From: Prochilodus magdalenae
Taxonomy: Eukaryota; Chordata; Actinopteri; Characiformes; Prochilodontidae
Assembly: GCA_024036415.1 (NCBI GenBank)
Contig: JAMWET010006788.1
Location: 189,001 to 253,000, forward strand
Direction of reading: 5' to 3'
DNA length: 64,000 bases
A model generated the notes under the pieces. That model was not told the DNA's origin. It searched no databases and saw nothing but the letters and a program-made list of their open reading frames with translations. The position numbers and the translations under genes are program-made. How positions within the stretch are numbered: position 1 is the stretch's first letter; each line of letters opens with the position of its first letter. Shown piece after piece: positions 1-9,284 of the stretch.

Positions 1-84
1 CAGTATCCTGTGGTCTTATGACTCTCTCTATTTGGCAAGAACAAAGATTTATAAAACAACACATAAAAAATATTTGGGGACTGA

Positions 85-1075
85 AACAGCACAAACTGGT
101 CTGTTATTTTTTAAAGTCTGTTGTAGGAGTTTTGCTTCAAAATGTGATACACATTTGCTGCAGGAGACAGATCAGGACTGATTACGGACCATAGGAAGTG
201 GAATTTATAAAGACCTTGTTGTTATTTTGAACTGGTGGATTATTGTCGCGCCTGTCTGTCTGCCTGTCCTTGTTCATATGCCATACATTGCCATACATTG
301 CTTCATGCCATGACATTGCTTTTCCTGCTCCCCCTGGCTCCGCCCACTCCCACACCTGAGACCGATCTGGTACTCATTAGGACCTGTATTAAGACCCCTT
401 TGTTTGCCCTGTCTGTTGGTGAAGTCTCTGTTGTTAGTTTTAAGCTGTTGTATCTTGTGTTAGTTCTTAGCTGTTTCCTGCATCAGTCCTAGCCGTGTTT
501 CCTGTCCTCTTTGTTTTGTAGTGTTTGTCTTTGTCTTCAGTTCTTGACCCTTGTTTTGTTTCTGCTTTATATTTATGGACATGTCTTTAGTAATACCCAC
601 CTGTGGTTTGACCCCTGTTACCCGGACTGACTCAAATAAAACCACTATGCACTTGCCCGTCTCAACCACTCTGTTACAATTATTCATTGATGCATTGTTT
701 GGCCAGTTGGTGGACCACAACCCTCCTTGATCTAGATGTGTTTTTATACCCAAGCATGACAGCGACTCTAAAAGGGAGTCAGGAAAGGAACCCACTATGT
801 AATAACACACATCAGTAAAATGTCTGTATTAGTGAAATAAATATGACGAAAACTGGCAGCACCAACTACGATAAAACAGGAACATTCAAAACAGAAGCTG
901 GCTAATCAGAAACCCCACTCAGACAGTTTGGCAAATTGGTGGACCTCAACTCTAAAATGCTTTTTTTTATACCCAAGCATAACTGTATCACCTCTATAGG
1001 AATGAAAACAGTCCCACTGCTTAAAGTAATTTTCTTAGGTTACCAGACTCCAGGCTTTCTTGGGCTTAGATTCAG
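85..1075 (+). repeat. Upstream flank of the receptor duplicon, interrupted by an LTR-like block
   Basis: Segments at about 85-245 and 680-1075 resemble the sequence upstream of the receptor gene at 16285 (about 15640-15990). Shared phrases include cacaaactggtc, aactggtggattatt, attgatgcattgtttgg and the 'taccaagcat' style tract. The similarity is patchy, as expected for old paralogous flanks. It indicates that the first receptor pseudogene carried its upstream DNA when duplicated. The block at 250-665 between the pieces is a separate repeat. Confidence 0.5.
250..665 (+). repeat. LTR-like or SINE-like pyrimidine-rich dispersed repeat
   Basis: This is a T/C-rich block with phrases typical of a dispersed family also present at about 4910-5440, 37770-38420 and 52540-53070: strings of 'ttgac', 'ctgtttgcc' and 'cctgtt', then an AATAAA signal (635-640) near the end. 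No coding sequence was recognised. A solo LTR is the best guess. Family membership is judged by eye only. Confidence 0.4.
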
Positions 1076-1199
1076 GTTTATTTGTCATTAACACAACATG
1101 TCTTGTGGTGAGGTTCAGGTTGATACTCTACAGCAGGGGAACATTGATATACATACTAACTAAACATATGAAATAAAGAGAAATTAAAGAGATATATTA

Positions 1200-2130
1200 A
1201 ATAAATACAAAATACACCAAATAATAATAATAATAATAATACTTTATTCTTGTATAGCGTGTTTCACAAACCCAAAGTCGCTTACAGTTGATGATGGGTG
1301 TCAAACAGGAAAGAAACAAACATTAATAACAACAAGGACATACAGTAGGCAATAGCGTGATCATTTAAGAGCCGCTCTCTTAAATGATCACGCTATTGCC
1401 TACTGTATGTCCTTGTTAGTCTTGAGGCAGTTTGTAAGCGAGGGTGAAGAGATGTGTTTTAAGATTTAAATACAGAGAGGGAATTGGACTGCTTGACCAG
1501 GGGTGGGAGAGAGTTCCAGAGTCGAGGAGAAAGTCTGGAAAATGCTCAGTCACCAAAGCCATGTAGGTTGGATGGAGGAGTTGCGAGTAGCCCAGCTGTA
1601 GAACACCTGAGAGAGCGAGAGCGTTTGTAAGGAAGAAGGTCAGACAGGTAAGAAGGAGCGAGATTGTTCAGAGCTTTGTAGGTGAGCAGGAGAACTTTGA
1701 ATTGTATGTGGTATTTTACAGCAAGCCAGAGGAGATGCTGGAGATGCGGGGGTAATGTCATGTGAGCGGGTGCAGGTGAGGAGACGGGCAGCAGCATTTT
1801 GGACCATCTGGAGTTTGTAAGTAGAGGAAGAGCTGATGCTGGATAGAAGGGGGTTGCAGTAGTCCAAACGTCTGGAAATGAAAGCGTGAATAAGGGTTTC
1901 TGCAGCAGACTGAGAGAGATGGTCTGATTGTGGCAATGTTGCGCAGGTGGAAAAAAGAAGTTTTGACTACACTGTTGATATGGGCAGTGAATGACAGGGT
2001 TGGATTGAGGATGACACCCAGATTTCGGATCAGTGGGGAAGGAGAAATGGGTATATCATCAATGTATACACAAAATACAGAAAATACAAAGACAGGAAGT
2101 CTGCAGAAATTCTCTGATATGTACATTTAT
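1200..2130 (-). mobile_element. L2-type LINE relic: reverse transcriptase C-terminus and 3' tail
   Basis: Three minus-strand frames together give the C-terminal part of an L2/Maui-like non-LTR reverse transcriptase. Visible motifs are LGVILNPTLSF, FHLRNIATIRPSLS, RRLDYCNPLLSSI, YKLQMVQNAAARLLT and FKVLLLTYKALNNLAPSYLSDLL. The frame changes between pieces, so it is dead. The 3' tail lies at 1218-1270 on the + strand as (AAT)n followed by a tract whose complement is agcgctata-like, matching the tail at about 28860-28920. A striking palindrome interrupts the tail at 1331-1417. Confidence 0.85.
1331..1417. repeat. Perfect 41-bp inverted repeat with 5-nt loop
   Basis: Bases 1331-1371 are the exact reverse complement of 1377-1417, separated only by ccgct (1372-1376). 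The palindrome lies in the 3' region of the L2 relic. The arms show no mismatch while the surrounding relic is decayed, so the structure is young or is an artefact. It could form a cruciform in DNA or a 41-bp hairpin in RNA. Confidence 0.95.
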
Positions 2131-2339
2131 TAGACAAGGACAGTCTGAAAGAGCGCAGAGATATATAAATGAATGTTTCTTATTTTCCCCATTTATGCAG
2201 CAGTATTGGCATATTTCCATATTTGTACTAATCTATGACAAAGGCCTTTTTCGGTATGACAGTTCTGAGGGTGAATGTTTATCAGGCTTTGTGGGTTTAT
2301 AGTCTTCGCTTTGAGTTCACCCTTTACCCACTGTCAGCC

Positions 2340-3411
2340 CACTTCCCCTAGTTTGTTATGTTATGGGTATGTTATGTGCATGTGGTTGTAGGTGTGACAT
2401 TTCCTCAGAGTTCACAGGAAGGTTTATGTACAGGCAGCTTCTTACACCCCATCACCTCCACCTGCGCTGGTTGGTCTCTCTCGGTTTCTAATGCGGAGCA
2501 GTGCTGGGTGGGTTGTTGCTGTAATATGTGGTCTGGCCACTGTGCTGGTGATCTGAGCGGGGTGGACATATGGAGTCCTTGTGGGTGTGCTGGTGTGTCA
2601 TCATGACTCTACAGGTGGCTTGTCGCTTTACTCCTGGCCATCACAGTGGACCATTTTCTCCATGTGTACATCCCTCTCAGGTGAGCTGTCCATTATCCTT
2701 ATATCTAAAGGAGCATCAGATCTCTGTCTAGTACTGTACTATACCCTATAAGGCTATTGGTAGACCTATTTAAGAATCAGAACTAAGAAGCTGATTCTGG
2801 TTTTATTTTCTTCCCAAGTATACGTCTACAGTCTCTAAAAAGCGAAAGTGTGGTTGCACTCTGCTGGTTGGTGGCTCCATTGCTGAGCTTTATCTTTGGA
2901 TGACACCACACTTTTGATGCTCATGGTTTTAAAAGCAGATTCTTATTCCTAAAGTAATGCCCTATGCTTATCTAGTACACATCTTCTTTGGTTTCCTTTC
3001 ACCATTGGCCCTTATGATAGGCTTGTATTGTTATATCTTCCTGGCCACTAGAAGGCAGCTGAGAACAAATATTGGTGGAAGTCCATCATAAAGAGCACAG
3101 ACTGGCTATGTCCCTGGTTCTGGTGTTGAGTCTATTTTCTGTCTGTTAGCTATAAAAAATAATTTATGGTCACTGTAAAATTTTATAGTCATAATAATAA
3201 AATGACCTCTGTTGTCATTCACATAGGTGTCCTCCTGTTTCAGGCTAATTCAGCAGTTAACTCCATACGGTATGTGTTCAGGTTCCCCAAGATAAAAGAG
3301 GAGTGTAAGAAGCTGTGGAGAAGAATTTACCCTGATAGAGAACAACAGCAGAGAGACAGTACACAAACCAACAAGACAAAAGACAGCGGCACACAGGAGT
3401 CCGGGTTATAA
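2340..3411 (+). pseudogene. Adenosine-receptor-like GPCR pseudogene (copy 1)
   Basis: The upstream block keeps an ETS-like core (2340-2347) and TGTGGTT (2381-2387). The start ATG equivalent is at 2491. Exon 1 has a large deletion that removes TM2 and part of TM3, plus an in-frame TGA. It resumes at the end of TM3 and finishes at a good donor (gtgagc after 2680). Exon 2 begins near 2819, where the usual CAG|G acceptor has become AAG. It has several frameshifts and stops but keeps recognisable TM5, TM7 (QANSAVNS, with the NPxxY Pro lost) and the helix 8 region, ending at a TAA at 3409-3411. The intron is about 138 nt against 209 nt in intact copies. It is clearly non-functional. Confidence 0.92.
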
Positions 3412-3614
3412 ACCCTACTCCAGTAAATTACATCCAAACTTATAATATACAGACAGACCATATCTGACTGTCCGCACAATTATAACCATCATAATTAAAC
3501 ATTTGGCCCACTTCAGACAGTCATTCAGTAATAAAAGGATATTTTATTAAAGATTGTGTTTATTTATGTATTTATTTATCATGTGAAATGAGAATATGTA
3601 TCATTGTTTAATTA

Positions 3615-3850
3615 TTTGAAAGGCCAACATGGCTGATGTAGCACAGCATGTAACACCACTACCTGCCAGGGAGCCACCACCACACGTGGGAGACTGGGGT
3701 TTGAATCCCAGTTTGGGTGGCTATGCTGTGCTACACCAATAAGAGTCCTTGGGCAAGACTCCTAACACCACACTGGCCTACCTGTAATATGATCAACCTT
3801 GTAAGTGGCTCTGGATAAGAGCGTCAGCCAAATGCCATAAATGTAAATGT
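3615..3850 (+). mobile_element. tRNA-derived SINE with LINE-like 3' tail
   Basis: The element has an internal B-box-like ggtttgaatccc (about 3698-3709). It ends in the common teleost tail ctggataagagcgtcagc...aaatgtaaatg, shared with copies at 9640-9840 and (reversed) 4108-4260. It sits in the 3' flank of pseudogene copy 1. No intact tRNA gene is implied. Confidence 0.75.
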
Positions 3851-3859
3851 ATTGAATAT

Positions 3860-4105
3860 GTTCAGATTAAAGGCCACATTCCGTTTTGTAATATCAGTGT
3901 CATAGTTTCATTTCATATCCAGTAGTTTGTTTACTTTCACTTAAAATTCATGACATTCTTCATATTAGCTGCAGTTTTAAGAAATGTCTTACTGCAAAGA
4001 GCCCCAGATTGTCTAGGTTCTGTTCTGTAATATAATAAGGCACTGGAGTATTAATAAATATGTTCAGTGTATGTTAATAACACCTCACACCTAACAGAGA
4101 CACTG
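3860..4105 (+). repeat. 3' flank block of the receptor duplicon
   Basis: This block contains phrases repeated downstream of other copies: ttcagattaaa...cattctg-like text, then gcagttt..agaaatgt, cactggagtattaataaa and tgttcag. Counterparts lie at about 6140-6400, 11910-12050, 18980-19080 and 58310-58880. It shows that the duplicated unit extends several hundred bases past the stop codon. Confidence 0.6.
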
Positions 4106-4107
4106 GT

Positions 4108-4265
4108 TCATTTACATTTAAGGCATTTAGCAGACGCTCTTATCCAGAGCAACTTACAGCTGAGCTTAGTGTTCCGTTGGGTAATATTTTCCAGCTAGTA
4201 TAAGAAGGTTAGAGTCAAAACTCACCATGAGCTCAGACACTGCCCGAACACAGGCCAGTAATGAT
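4108..4265 (-). mobile_element. SINE fragment, reverse orientation
   Basis: It starts with the reversed SINE tail (catttacatttaaggcattt, then gacgctcttatcc). It continues into text that is the reverse complement of the 9640-9780 element, including the phrase ctcaccatgagctcagacac. It is the same family as the SINE in the 9.6 kb intron. Confidence 0.75.
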
Positions 4266-4479
4266 ACCTAGAGAGATCAATACACAGACATCGTTCAGAA
4301 TGACTTCTAATCCTCAGTATTTGCCTGTATGCTGAGTGATGCTCATTGTTTATGAGCGGTTCAGACAGTCTGCTTTCATAGTGTAATCGAGGCGAGTCTG
4401 CAGAGACAGAACAAGACCAACTATGCCTCATAAAGAGGGAAAGTCCCTCAACTCCTTCTAGTCACTCAGAGAGCAGTGC

Positions 4480-4625
4480 TGATTTTAATCTGGTGGATAA
4501 TTTGGTGAGGGGTTTTTGGGGGGCACATTTCAACCCACCTAGACCTGAACGCTAGTTTTATACACAAGCATGACGGTATCGCCTCTTAAAGACGGGTTTG
4601 GAACAATTCACAGCATGACCAGTTT
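4480..4625 (+). repeat. Upstream flank remnant of receptor duplicon
   Basis: The phrases taatttggtgagg, tatacacaagcatgacggtatcgcctc and gtttggaacaa echo 700-790, 960-1010 and 15810-15880. It marks the 5' flank of the truncated copy near 5.6 kb. Confidence 0.45.
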
Positions 4626-4909
4626 CAACGTGAACCATTGTTACATAGATTGACTTGTATAAAACCAGTCCAGTCGGTTGTTGAAACAAAGTTTTTTGGT
4701 TTTTTTTAATTGCCATTATGGAGCTGATCTATGATCTATGAACACTTTCATTTATTTCTGGATATGGAATTATGCAGTTACAGCAGTTGTGCTGAATTCA
4801 GTTGTACTGAACTGTAATTTTACAGTCAGTTTTCCTAGTTTCACGATGTAGCCTTGTTTTTATTTGATAACTTAATAGAAATATACATTTAGAAATGATT
4901 TATGATTGT

Positions 4910-5445
4910 CACACTTCCGGGTTTCCCTGCCTCCCCCGCTCTTCCAAACTCCACTTCCCAGAGTGCATCACCCGATGATGTCACAACCACATGTCCCCAG
5001 TCTGCATCATTCCTGCTCTGGGTCTCCTGAGTACTAACACCTGTCTTTAATCAACCGGTCAGCATAGAAGACACACACACACACACACAGACACAGAGCC
5101 AAGTTTTGCTAAACCCTGTTTGCACTTCTGAGCGTTTCTCCTGTGTTTATCCTGACTTTGGCTCTGAACTCTTTTTGTTCCTTGACTACCGATCTCTTTC
5201 TTATCCCTGTTGGTTTATCATTCTGATCTTCTCTCTGGCTTTTGACCCCCATCCGCTCTTCTGACCATTCTCCTGTTTTCCCTCTCTAGTTTGGTTGCCT
5301 CGCTGACTGCTTACCTGACCATGACCTTAGCCTGATGTTGGGTCGTGTTTTGGTGCTGTGTTCAACTGTTCCATGGTTTAATAACGCTCATCCGACTTTT
5401 AGCTCTGCACGTGTCGGTCCAAGTTCTTTGTTTCTGACGATGATA
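4910..5445 (+). repeat. LTR-like dispersed repeat, copy 2
   Basis: It begins around cacttccgggtttccctgcc, continues with ccacttcccagagtgcatca and a (CA)n tract, then a T/C-rich 'gttttgctaaaccctgtttg' region, and ends near tttagctctgcacgtgtcgg. Close counterparts lie at 52540-53070 (+), 51900-52450 (reverse) and 37770-38420 (+). The compact size, CA-rich middle and absence of coding potential fit a solo LTR. No 5-bp target duplication was confirmed. Confidence 0.5.
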
Positions 5446-5499
5446 TTGTGATGTTATGGAGGTTTACAGTCTGTAACGCTTTGTCCTTGTCACATGGTC

Positions 5500-5806
5500 A
5501 GTCCTCTTCCTGCCACATTGTCTGCAGCTATTTTCCGTGTGTGGTTTCTATGCTTTCTCTTTGCTTCTTGAAACTTTGAACATGTATGTCCTCAGAGCTC
5601 ACAGGGAGGTCTTGTCGAAGCCACCTGTGTGGGTCTTCTCATCTTTCAGAGATGATCATTGCTGTAGCATGTTGTCTGGGTAGTGTTCATATCTATCATG
5701 TCCCCTATACATATCCAGTACACTTTGTATTCCTCAGCTTCTTTCTATAATAGTTATAATGGCGGCTTGTCTTTCTGATCAACTAGAAGGAAGCTGAGAG
5801 CACATG
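5500..5806 (+). pseudogene. Truncated adenosine-receptor-like pseudogene (copy 2)
   Basis: An ETS-like ctcttcct (5504-5511) and TGTGGTT (5540-5546) precede a conserved leader (cctcagagctcacaggg). A short, broken TM1 piece (phrase gtagcatgttgtctggg) follows. It then jumps directly to exon 2 sequence covering EL2/TM5 (cctatacatatccagtacac, ttcctcagcttcttt) and IL3 (actagaaggaagctgagagc). Most of exon 1, the intron and TM4 are deleted. A Tc1-like element is inserted immediately after, at 5807. Confidence 0.85.
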
Positions 5807-5960
5807 TACACTATATGGACAGAAGTATTGGGACATATACACATTATTCACATCCCATTCTAATCCATTGGCATTAATGTGGCGTTGGTCCCCACTTTGC
5901 AGCCATAACAGCTTCGACTCTTTTGGGAAGGCATTTTCCACAAGAGTTTGGAGTGTATCT
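5807..5960 (+). mobile_element. Tc1-like transposon end
   Basis: After a TA, the sequence cactatatggacagaagta begins, followed by ttgggacat. This is the typical end of a widespread teleost Tc1-like element. Text resembling its transposase start region (gcagccataacagcttcgac) follows. The element is incomplete, and its other end was not located. Confidence 0.7.
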
Positions 5961-6139
5961 ATCGTGTTTTCTTTTTTTTACCATTTAAGTAATTACATCA
6001 TCTCAGGAAATCCCAACTGGCATATCATCTGAGCAGTGGCCCCATCATCATGTTGTCTTATTATTTCAGTTTTCCTGACCTTATCCCATACTTTATTGTT
6101 TCACCAGTGATGTATTTAACCGAAGCTGAACACAAAGAA

Positions 6140-6410
6140 CACAGATGGCAAAGAATTCTATAGAAGGAGGGAATAAAAATAGCTGCATTTCAGGTCTGCC
6201 AGAGTTTCATCAATTTTCAATGAGGCCTATGGCTCATTTCATAAGTTCACTGACTACAACAGAAGTAAATACTTTCATTTGTATTAAGCAGAACATGCAT
6301 AAAACTATCGGTCATACTGGTGTAAATACATTTAGTACTTTCAGTTCAGAGCCATCGTTTCATTTTATATCTGGTAGCCCTTTTACTTTAATTAAATTTA
6401 AATATATCAC
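6140..6410 (+). repeat. 3' flank remnant of receptor duplicon (copy 2)
   Basis: The phrases aatagctgcatttcaggtctgcc and tgtaaata..tttcagttcagagccatcgtttcatttt match the region downstream of the copy at 57002 (about 58150-58400) and of the copy at 16285 (about 18985-19050). This supports copy 2 being a decayed full duplicon rather than an isolated fragment. Confidence 0.55.
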
Positions 6411-6639
6411 ATTTGTCCTATTGTGGCGTGTGGGTCCTCTCCAAGAAAGTCCATGAATGAAGTGGCTCCACAAATGAAGGTTTACTGAAAAGTTAATCAG
6501 AGAAATCATTTACAAGCACAAAAATGGCAGCTCACAATCTGACCAAGGTTTCCCCTGGTAGTTGATTATTAGGGGGTCAGTCGTACATTCACGCTTGGTG
6601 GCCCAGGTGACTTAAGGGGCCTTAAAAAAATTGGGCCTT

Positions 6640-7090
6640 ATTGTTGTACCAGACTGACACAACAGCCACGATCACGGACATTCACCAAGCATTGATGCCC
6701 TCCATGAGTCAGCATGTTAGTGCCAGCACCATTGGCAGTTGGTTACATGACGCAGGACCACATGCACACAGGATGTTATGGCGAATGCCCTTAACGCCAC
6801 ATCAACGTCACGAAAGACTGCAATAGTGTTGCACCAGGCTGATATGGAGTAATCTATGTGTGGGCGCACTGTGGTCAGCGCCAAGATGAACCAGAAGTTG
6901 TCAGGTGTCACACGTCCAGGAGGCCTGGTGTCACTCCACCTCCACCCCTACCGCACCATCTGCAGGAACTGTGTGAGGATGTTCAAGCTGCATGGGATGG
7001 ATTATCACAGGACACAATTAGGAACCTCTACAACTCCAGGCCTAGATCATGTTGCATTAGCAAACATGGTGGCCCGACACCATACTGAGA
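6640..7090 (+). mobile_element. Tc1/mariner transposase relic
   Basis: Two frames give transposase pieces. One is an N-terminal helix-turn-helix-like stretch ([20 protein letters not shown], then PLTPHQRHERLQ at 6641-6826). The other is a C-terminal stretch (AAWDGLSQDTIRNLYNSRPR, then KHGGPTPY, ending at 7088). The catalytic DDE core between them is missing or unreadable, so the element is dead. Confidence 0.8.
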
Positions 7091-9090
7091 GACACCACTT
7101 CTGTATATGTAGCTCAATAAATATGACACATATCAGTCTGAATTCATCATCATTTATTGTTCTTATCTTCAGCACTGCAATCCAGTATTTCCTTCTGGGT
7201 GCAACCATTTTTTGATGATGAGTGTAATCCATGGCCAAAAGCTCATGGCAGGTACCACTCTCTATTGTGGGGAACAGGTCCAACATGTCCAAGACAACTC
7301 GATCAAAACGTGCACTCCAGACCGAAGCTGCTGCAGGGATGCACTGGGAGGGACTGTTCTGGGGTCTGGAATCTTTATGATGAAGAAGTGACCTGTCCCC
7401 ACTGGTCCATGGATGAGGTGCAACACCTTTTGACAAGAAGAGGTAAGGACTAGTTGTCACAACTCTCCAGCTCCACTGCCCCATGGTGTGCCCCAACCCT
7501 AAGCTCCAACCTGTTCTACATCTCCTCCAGGTACTTAGTAGTAGTAGTTTCACAGCACAGTGCAGGGAGCGGACTGTCAGCCTCCATCATCACCAACAGC
7601 TCTGGTTATATGACACAGTAGATCTTCTCTTGGCATCTTAATGCCTGAGTGAAAAGGGCATGATGTGTATTTTGCTCACATATTAGCATTGTACTCTTAT
7701 ATAAGGAGTAACTGGCCAGTAGGGTTAGATTCTTTCTTTAGAGGGCCTCATATCATTGAGGTGTGGTGATGGACAGGTTGACCTCTAGACTGGTCAGAAA
7801 ACATAGTAACATATGGAAACAATCAGAGAGATGGAGAAGGTAAAGAATGAAGTCATTGAGTGATACTCTGTTTTGCTTAGGTGTGTCATTTTTCAAATGA
7901 GCTCATTGATAACGTATTCCAGCTGAGGGCACCTAAGGACTGTATAGGAGGATCCCCTTTGGAGAGGTGCGGGAGAGAGTCAGGGACGTTCGAATTGGCA
8001 GAAGGCTCTCTCCGGCACGGCCAAGTTGGGGTACCCCATAACCAATTTGTAAATAAATTCTTTACAATTAACTTAGCATGTCTGTGGTTCCGTTCTTCCA
8101 TCAACCGGCTGCACAGCTCTGGTAAACGACAGGCGATCATGGCATACAGTATTCTGAGGGGACACTCTCTGATCATATAAACCTTGGCTGGTTCAGTCTT
8201 AATAAGTCCACCTCCCTCTGCATTAATGTGCATTTCTAGGATTCGAGCGAAACCAGGAAGAGTGGGATAGTCAGTCCAATACCTTGTCAATGGGTTGTAT
8301 TGAATATGGGTATGTCATGGTGATGGCATAAAGTTAGAAATAACAGACACAGAATTGTATGGACCAATTTTTTGTCTAGTCAGTGTAACAGGTAAAGCAT
8401 GGACGTTATACTGCTTGTCAAAGGCAAGCCTTGGGCTACTGAACTGCCACATAAGGGAGAGTGCCACACCATGCTCTGGGCTAACTTGTCCCCATCCTTG
8501 CCATGCCCCATCCAGAAAGCCCTCTATTGGTGCTGTGGAGACCAGTCCAAGTTCACTTGCTTGGAGTTAACTCCTCAACGTGTCTAATGGAGTGTAGAGC
8601 AGAAAAGACAAACTCACATGCTCTCTGGTTTCTTCATGATTTGGGTCACAATAAAGAATTTTAGGCAGTGGCTGACTTAACAAATCCAAATGCAGTTGGG
8701 TAAAATCACGCGACACCTTATAGCCTTGCACCTCTGACCAGGTAGGTGCCAAGGAGGGCCCTTTTTTGACGTGTGTTAACTGTGCTCATTGGGTAGATGA
8801 CATCAACAGTCTTACATACATCTTTCAAAATATTTGGGCTAAATAATGACTAATCAAATGAAGTGTCACCAAATGACGTTTTCAGGTTGCCATTTGGTAC
8901 AAACTTCCTTCGTTCCTTTTACCAGCTGCAGAATTATGCTTGAATGATGCTGTTGTGGAGAGCGAACAGTTGGAGGTGAAGTTGGTTGTGCTGAATTGGG
9001 AGTTTCAGTCGCAGCAAAAAATGAAAATCTGAAAGCTCTTTATTTCATTTTCATGCCATCAGGATTTACCAAAAATGAAGCTTATCATAC
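7091..9090. other. 2-kb stretch with no recognised gene
   Basis: Open frames of 99-168 codons occur on both strands (for example 7047-7553 minus and 7886-8290 minus). None gives a domain I recognise, and several overlap on opposite strands, which suggests chance. It may be decayed retroelement sequence. I see no SINE tail, LINE motif or satellite here. Confidence 0.4.
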
Positions 9091-9094
9091 GGCC

Positions 9095-9284
9095 AGCTCA
9101 CTTCCTTTGGGGTGTTTGTGGTAGTTTGTTTGTGAGTCTTATCTGTGTGTGGTTTTACGTGTGAAGTTTTCTCACTGCTTCTCGAAACTGTTCTGTTGAT
9201 TTTCTCAGAGCTTTTAGGGAAGTCAGGTTCTTACCAGCTTCTTACACTCCATCACCTCCATCTGCACTTGCTGATCTCTTTCTG
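9095..9284 (+). promoter_or_regulatory. Conserved 5' block of receptor gene A (ETS-like and RUNX-like motifs)
   Basis: CACTTCCT (9099-9106; its complement AGGAAGTG is an ETS-type core) and TGTGGTT (9148-9154; RUNX-type) lie 186 and 137 nt before the ATG. A pyrimidine-rich ttttctcag-like acceptor at about 9200-9210 and a conserved leader containing tacactccatcacctccatc follow. The same order appears in the other copies. The acceptor-like site suggests a spliced 5' UTR. Motif function is inferred. Confidence 0.55.

Noticed and set aside
3698..3709. tRNA gene
   Set aside because: The B-box-like motif is inside a SINE that lacks a foldable cloverleaf and ends in a LINE-like tail. The same applies to 15098-15260.
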